Of a stretch of 64,000 nt of DNA, positions 58,801 to 64,000 are shown one piece after another. A program made the translations under genes and the position numbers. The stretch covers positions 96,554-160,553 of the forward strand of contig WELA01003597.1 in NCBI GenBank assembly GCA_009602735.1. Direction: 5' to 3'. The notes beneath the pieces are model-generated. The model ran no database searches. It was not told the origin of the DNA and saw only the letters and a program-made list of their open reading frames with translations. Numbering within the stretch: position 1 is the first letter of the stretch; every line of letters starts with the position of its first letter. Origin of the DNA: Mesotaenium endlicherianum. Its lineage: Eukaryota > Streptophyta > Zygnematophyceae > Zygnematales > Mesotaeniaceae.

Positions 58801-61482
58801 GGTTGCTGTATAGGCGTTTGTGGTTCCCCCCCCTTCATCATCTACGTGCTACTTCGAGGCTGAGAGGTTTGTGGCAGGAGCCGCCAGCGTTACAGAATGC
58901 GATCGTACTCCAGGGCACAATGGAGGTAGGCTGTTGATGCGCTTGCATGCGCATCTGGTGCTGTCGCTGCAGGGAGTCCTCAAGCACGGCTTTGGGAGCT
59001 GGGCGGCCATTTTCAAGGACCCCGCTCTCCCGTTTGCGTCGCTGGGTGCCCCTTCTGGTGCGGCCGCTGCTGCTGCCGCTGCTCCCACAGCCACACCCGG
59101 TGGCAAGACGCTGGTAAAGCGCCTCAAGTATCTGGAGAAGGTGCTGCACCGCCACCTCCTCAAGGTACGCTGGACTCCATCCGCATCTGTCCTCCCTCGC
59201 TGCCTCCCTCTTTCTGTGCTGGTTCCCTACCCTGCTGGCAGGCAGGCAGAGGCTCCAGCTACCACCATCCTTCCCTGTGGTGGCATGTGTGACATCTCCC
59301 TCACTGCCTCCCTCTTTCTGTGCTGATTCCCTACCCTGCTGGCAGGCAGGCAGAGGCTCCAGCTACCACCATCCTCCCCTGTGGTGGCGTTATAGAATAT
59401 GTGTGATATGTGCTTTTTCCGACGACCTCATGCAATGCACGCTGGGTGTCCCACCGTGAGACCAGCACGCGCACGGGCTGTACCCATCAAGGCTCTCTTA
59501 CCGAGCAACAACACCTGTAGAGCAACACACCTTTCCTTGCCTTGTCAATTTTCTTGCCTCTGCAGATGAAGGGCCGGAGAGGCCCTCAGAAGAGGAGGCC
59601 TGCACCGAGCGCCAAAACCCTGAAGGAGGAGGGAGAGGAGGATGCTCCAGGGGGGGGCAAGGAGGCTGTGGAGGACGACAAGGAGAGGCGGAGGGAGAGG
59701 CCGGAGAAGGGCGTGATGATGCACGTGCCCAACAAGTACAAGTACATGCGCGCCGTGGAGGTGCAGCGCCACCCCGACGGCACCCCGGTGCTGCCCCTGG
59801 CCCTGTCGGAGCGCCTCACGCTCACGGCCCTGGTGGGTGCCTGCTGCCCCCGTCTCCCCACCCGCCATCGCGCCTCCACATGCCTGCCACTTGCCTCTCA
59901 AGCACCCGCTCAGCTGCCGCTCCTGTCTTGATGCAATCTTGACCAGCGCATGTGCGTATGCCTTCTCCCGGGGCGCTTGTCTGAGTTCTCTGTCTGACTT
60001 TTTCCCGCCTGCCTAAATGCAGTGCAGGTGAAGTCGTGAGTGGCTCCAAAAGGGAGGGGGGGGCTTGGAGGAACGGAACGTGAATAGAGAGGGAAGATGT
60101 ATGTTTGTGTGCGCCAGCGGCCTGCCTGACTGTCTGCCTGCTGGCTGGCTGGGTTGGCTGCAGGGCACAGTGGAGCCGAGCAGGGCGGGCTTCCACACGG
60201 AGCGCCACATCTTCCCCGTGGGGTTCAGCACGGTGCGCGACCATTCCAGCATGCTGTATGCGGGGCAGCGCACGATGTACACCAACAGCATCGTGGACGC
60301 GGGTGAGCGCGGGGCCGTGTTCCGCGTGGTGCCCGCGGACGCGCCCCAGATGGTGGTGGAGCGCGACTCCGCGTCCGGGGCCTGGGTGGCCGTCTGCACC
60401 GCCGTCAACAAGGCCAAGGGCATCGAGCGCGACAAGGTAGCTGACGGCGCCCGCCTGCCTTGTGCCGTTTATGCATGTGTGCTTCTTCATTTTCTTTTAA
60501 GTTCATCGTTCAGGAAGAGAAGAGGTGACTGTCTCTGCCCTGAGTGGTGAGAAGTTGGTGCTGAGTGGACAAGGCCGCCGGCTGATATGCAACAAGGGGG
60601 GGGCGGGGGGGGGTGCGTGAGCGTGAGCAGGTGACCATCAGTGGCACGGAAATGTTTGGGCTCTCGCATCCCGTGGTGTGTCGCCTCATCCAGGAGCTGC
60701 CTGGGGCTGCAGAGTGCGCCAACTTCAGAGCCGACCTCTCCTTCTCCCGCTACGAGCGCAGCCCCTTCCTCCTGCCACCTCTGCCTCCCAGCAATGCTCC
60801 TCTTGCCCAACAGAGACAGCGCAAGGAGAGGCAGCCGCTGCTGGCTGACCCCTCGGCCGGGCTACAAGCAGACACAAGCGGTGATGCAGCTGCTGCTGCA
60901 GCAGCGGACGAGAGCAGGGGGGACAGTGCCGCGGCCACCACGTCCGGGCACCGCAATTCGGAAGAGTACGAGCTGGATCTCAACAAGCAGTACAGCGATC
61001 AGGGGACAGGCGAGGACGCTGAGATGATGGAGCACGACGGTGTGTTTGCTGGACCAAATGCTGGAGATCCCTACAGGGAGCATGCGCTGCGCCAGGGCCC
61101 TCCTCTTCAAGGACAGAATGGGCTGCCTGTTTGGCACGGGGGCGCTAGGCAAGGAGAAGATGCGAACGAGGACAGTCACTACTCCTCTGGGAGGGCTGGG
61201 AGAGGCGACAACTTCGACCTGAATCAAGAGGGTGACGCGGAAGCAGCTTTTGAGGATGAAGACGAGGCGGAGCCGGGCGACGATGCTGTGGGCAGACGGC
61301 ACTCGTGGGTGAGCAAGGAAGGCTCAGTCAGCGCCAGCCACGTTGACAGCGAGGACTTGCGGGCCCAGCTGCATGCTCAAGCTCAGGGGGCTCCATACGG
61401 GCCACCCCTTGAGGAGGAGAGAGGTGAAGAGACTGAAGACGAAGACGACGACGAGGATGCAACGGAGGGTGATGACGATTAG
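52900..61482 (+). CDS. SANT-like and FYRN-FYRC nuclear (chromatin) protein
   Basis: Well-phased exons: 53881-54106, 54816-55106, 55420-55692, 55979-56334, 56390-56552, 56894-57103, 57347 to about 57560, 57955-58071, 58401-58556, 58973-59164, 59566-59832, 60164-60436 and 60631-61482. A likely first exon is 52900-53026 (METAKTCQACLEKREKKKR); the exon near 53569-53716 (MTGDKERPGEG) does not join in phase, so the 5' end is uncertain. Domains: a SANT-like unit (LWRSDEREALRRALLTFGLG), a second (AAWWDRECDLALLSGVYKLG, YGSYDAIRRDP, then WPDANSLTRRLKRLV), a third partial unit (WSKREKLELVRTLTLWGLP), a fourth (WWLPAAHDRALAQGVLKHGF, GSWAAIFKDP), then FYRN (FHTERHIFPVGFSTVRDH), FYRC (GAVFRVVP, SGAWVAV, ISGTEMFGLSHPVVCRLIQE, LPGAAECANF) and an acidic C-terminus. 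The repeats resemble the region after the helicase in CHD6-9 proteins. No helicase, SET or PHD domain is present. Glutamine runs are encoded by CAG. Confidence 0.8.
59200..59388. repeat. Intronic direct duplication, 104-bp period
   Basis: CTGCCTCCCTCTTTCTGTGC and the following roughly 65 bases (59200-59284) recur at 59304-59388 with two differences. It lies in the intron before the exon at 59566. Confidence 0.9.
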
Positions 61483-62173
61483 GAGCTCGTGGTCCTGTTC
61501 ATTGTGGACCTTTTTTTTATGCGCTGTCTTCATTGGCTATGTGGAGGCTGCTCCTACCCGTCCTTGAGCTGTGACTTTCCTCATCAAGTGGCTCATGTGA
61601 GCTCCACTGTGGAAGATGTATAGGGTACGACGGCTAACCTGTGTTAGGTCAAAAGCATCTGCCGCCTTTTGGTCTGGTGGTCCAAGAGCAGACCGGTCTC
61701 TGTACAATGTACTTGCCAACAATGATAAGCGCTGTCGCAGTAGCATTCTTGTGTCCATGAGCTTCATTGACAGCTGGACTGACGTTGCTGGGCTTCAGAG
61801 AATGACCAGTAGGATCTAAGTGTTCAGGAAAATATTGCAAAAGTGGACCAGTTGTGCTGTTTTGCTTTGCCGCGGCGGGCTGTATGCATCTCTGTTGCTG
61901 TGGCCAGCCTCCTCATGTGGCGCAAACACAAAGCTTGAGGTGACTCAGCGTTCTGAAGCTTGCATGTTACCTTCTCACTCAGTGTAGTGTGCAATATGTA
62001 TACTTGTAGTAATGGAAGCTGTACATTTCTGGCCTATGGTCCAGAGCGGTTTCTATAAACTTGAAAGCTGGGCTAGGGGCTGGGGTCCGGTTCACATTGT
62101 GGAGATATTAGCAGCAGAACATTATCGCATAGCCTGAGGAACATGCAGCCTTGACCCCTAATACCTCGCTGTA
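61483..62173. other. Intergenic between convergent genes
   Basis: It holds the 3' ends of the SANT/FYR gene and the MFS gene. No gene is recognised. Confidence 0.4.
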
Positions 62174-63658
62174 TCAAACAGCGGGGCTGAGCGGCTGCTG
62201 CCGCGAAGGGCTGCTATCTTCCTTTCTACAGAATTCCCCCTTGTAATAACTGCGAGTAAGATATGACAAGACAACGGAGGCCAAGGCAGCTACAGCGCAC
62301 GAGAATGCCATGACAAAGAAGGTCGTCTGGAAGCAGTGGGTGCCGTGGCACATGAGAGCTGCCGTGGGCGAGGGCGGCGTTAAGTCCACCGACCCTGGAG
62401 GAGGCTGCGTGAGAGAATGCAGCTCCTTCTCGGCCTCCACGTCATACAAGTAGCCCGCAACGCACACTGAGAGCAGGTAAGACCCCGTGGGGTTGGTAAT
62501 GGTGAGCCAGTTGTAGATGTTCCCGAACGAGTGCAGCCCGAAGACCTCGGACGCGACAGCTGGCATGAGGCCCCACTGCGCGCCGTAGCACAGGCCCACG
62601 ACCGCCGATCCTATGTACAGAGCCCCCGGGATGTTGATGGCAAACAGGAGATGCCCAACGCCGAGCAGCAGCTGCGTGAGCACCATGAAGACCGGGCGGG
62701 GCCACCCGAACTCCTGCACTAGGTACTCCGGAATGTACCCGCCCCCGACTCTCCCAAAAAAGTTCCAAATGCTCATCAGGGACACCAGCACGCCCACTGT
62801 GTCCTGCCCATACCCCAACGAGCGCCCTATCTGCCCCAGGTTGTTGATGGCTGTCAGGCCTGAGCCGGAAGCCAGCGTCATGGAGACGTAGATGAGCCAG
62901 AACTCCGCCGTGGCAAAGGCTTGTAGCAGAGTGTGGTCCTCCCCCAGCTTGGGCCTGCCTGCTGCAGCCGCATGGTGGCTGCAGAGCAGCAGTCTCCCCT
63001 TGCCTTTGGCTCCCTCCTCGTCGAGTCCCTCACCTGCGGAGTCTGTGCCTCCTCCGCGAATCAGAGGCTCCTGTTCCGATGCCAGGCCACGTGGCAGTCT
63101 GTTGCGCTTTAACAGCAAGCCTCGTCCGCCGCCGCCACCACCACCGCCCAGATCACTGCTGACGGAGCCGCCCTCAGGAGACTGCCGGTCTTCCGGGCTC
63201 AGACTCCCTGCTGCATCCTCGCCCTCCGCCCTCCCCCCTTCCACCAGCCCCAGGCCCTCTTCTTCTGATGCACCATCACAGGCCTCCTTCTCCTTCTCCT
63301 CCTGCTGCTGCTGCTGCTGCTGCTGCTTCAGAGCAAAGATAGCAGGCAGGGCAAGGAGCACGAGCGCTCCTGCCACCACAGCGGCGCTGGCCTCCTTGGA
63401 CACAGCCGTGGCGCTATCCAGCAGGTTGGCTCCCAGCAAGTACAGCGCCAGGCTGGTGGAGCCCGCCAGAATGAGCAGCAGGTTGGCCTTCTCCGCGGGG
63501 TCCTCCGCCGTGTAGGGCACCAGGTGCACCACGGGCATGATAAGCAGCGCCGTCGCGGCAGGCAGCCAGCTCGCCAGGAACAGAAAGGCGTCGCGGTCCG
63601 GCGCGTACAGCGCCAGGTAGATCTGCGTGAAGATTGCCCCGCCCAGCCCGATGTAGCC
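62174..63658 (-). CDS. Nodulin-like MFS transporter (NFD4 type), 5' end outside the window
   Basis: One long exon encodes about 494 residues, from an acceptor CTGCAG at 63659 (GYIGLGGAIFTQIYLALYAP) to the stop at 62174. The missing 5' exon or exons should lie beyond 64000 or in the unresolved 342 bp to the edge. It has the Nodulin-like/NFD4 halves: N-terminal helices (FLFLASWLPAATALLIMPVV), a long cytosolic loop, then FATAEFWLIYVSMTLASGSG, LTAINNLGQIGRSLGY, SIWNFFGRVGGGYIPEYLVQ, GLCYGAQWGLMPAVASEVFG, FGNIYNWLTITNPTGSYLLS and a last helix. Some relatives are putative organic anion or iron transporters; the substrate here cannot be told. The loop carries a run of eight Gln, acidic repeats and a run of Gly, making it much longer than usual. 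Confidence 0.88.
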   Translation of the reverse strand, partial: GYIGLGGAIFTQIYLALYAPDRDAFLFLASWLPAATALLIMPVVHLVPYTAEDPAEKANLLLILAGSTSLALYLLGANLLDSATAVSKEASAAVVAGALVLLALPAIFALKQQQQQQQQEEKEKEACDGASEEEGLGLVEGGRAEGEDAAGSLSPEDRQSPEGGSVSSDLGGGGGGGGRGLLLKRNRLPRGLASEQEPLIRGGGTDSAGEGLDEEGAKGKGRLLLCSHHAAAAGRPKLGEDHTLLQAFATAEFWLIYVSMTLASGSGLTAINNLGQIGRSLGYGQDTVGVLVSLMSIWNFFGRVGGGYIPEYLVQEFGWPRPVFMVLTQLLLGVGHLLFAINIPGALYIGSAVVGLCYGAQWGLMPAVASEVFGLHSFGNIYNWLTITNPTGSYLLSVCVAGYLYDVEAEKELHSLTQPPPGSVDLTPPSPTAALMCHGTHCFQTTFFVMAFSCAVAALASVVLSYLTRSYYKGEFCRKEDSSPSRQQPLSPAV

Positions 63659-64000
63659 CTGCAGCATCGCCCCGCGTCAGAAGAGTCCATCAGCATGGTG
63701 CCGCCAGCTGGCAGAGGCAGAGGCAGAGGCAGAGGCTGGATGGTGCATCAGCGTGGGCTCAACAGCAGCGTTGCACTCTTGTTGAGGTGAACCAAGCACC
63801 GCACCCCAATGTCTCTGGTCAAAGGAGGAAGGCAGCAGCAAACACACTACTTCCCAGGGTGCAGACCCTCACTCCTGAAAGTCATTCTGTTTACTCGCAC
63901 GTAGCAGACCTTGAAGCATTTAGCACGCACAAAGAAGGCTGCCACACTTCTGCTTGCGTTCCTTCGTGCCCCTCAAACCCCCCCCCCCCCCTCCAAAAGC
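63659..64000. other. Right edge, intron or 5' region of the MFS gene
   Basis: No coding segment could be joined to the downstream exon. A run of about twelve C lies near 63982-63993. Confidence 0.35.

Noticed and set aside
1-64000. CRISPR arrays, bacterial operons, tRNA or rRNA genes
   Set aside because: No regularly spaced repeats, no cloverleaf or rRNA core was recognised, and the genes are spliced and plant-like. A tRNAscan run would be decisive for small tRNAs.

Overview
The window is nuclear DNA from a streptophyte plant, most likely an early-diverging land plant or a charophyte alga. The signs are multi-exon genes with GT-AG introns, an ERD4/OSCA3 channel whose exons join in phase, a plant-type Nudix hydrolase, a plant-type CCR4 deadenylase, a nodulin-like MFS transporter and chromodomain Ty3/Gypsy retrotransposons. 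No more precise taxon can be supported. Exons at the right end are GC-rich with CAG/CTG runs, while introns and the left end are AT-richer. Gene models were read by eye from frames, splice signals and phase. Exon limits given as numbers keep the reading frame through the junctions; limits called uncertain do not.

Layout. 1-9.0 kb: an unidentified minus-strand gene running off the left edge, an unidentified plus-strand gene for a small basic protein, and a complete eight-exon ERD4/OSCA3-type channel gene (minus, 744 residues). 9.0-11.2 kb: intergenic DNA with a diverged dispersed repeat and an old inverted LTR piece. 11.3-29.8 kb: a nested retrotransposon cluster. Its outer element (A) has a plus-strand LTR, PBS and gag, then an inverted fragment of a second copy (PR-RT-RNase H joined to a 3' ORF), then plus-strand PR-RT-RNase H-integrase-chromodomain, an extra ORF between integrase and LTR, and a truncated LTR. 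A second chromovirus (B, 6.35 kb with flanking repeat ACTGC) sits inside A's integrase, and a solo LTR of family A sits inside B's integrase (flanking repeat TAGGC). Three gaps marked by N lie in this cluster; each is flanked by duplicated sequence and is probably an assembly joint. 29.8-33.1 kb: a GC-rich block with a decayed gag/protease-like region on the minus strand. 33.1-35.7 kb: an LTR-A fragment and intergenic DNA.

35.8-64 kb is a gene island: a Nudix hydrolase (+), two related, divergently oriented secreted-protein genes (- at 38.5-40.3 kb, + at 42.9-44.7 kb) with a non-autonomous Mutator-like element (9-bp target duplication) between them, a CCR4-like deadenylase with an N-terminal CCCH zinc finger (-), a large nuclear protein combining SANT-like modules with FYRN-FYRC domains (+), and the 3' part of a nodulin-like MFS transporter (-). 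The deadenylase and the SANT/FYR gene are head to head with about 110 bp between their proposed start codons, so they may share a promoter.

The most unusual items are the extra 3' ORF of element A, which survives in two copies and matches no family I recognise, the helicase-free and SET-free SANT/FYR architecture, and the CCCH-EEP fusion in the deadenylase.
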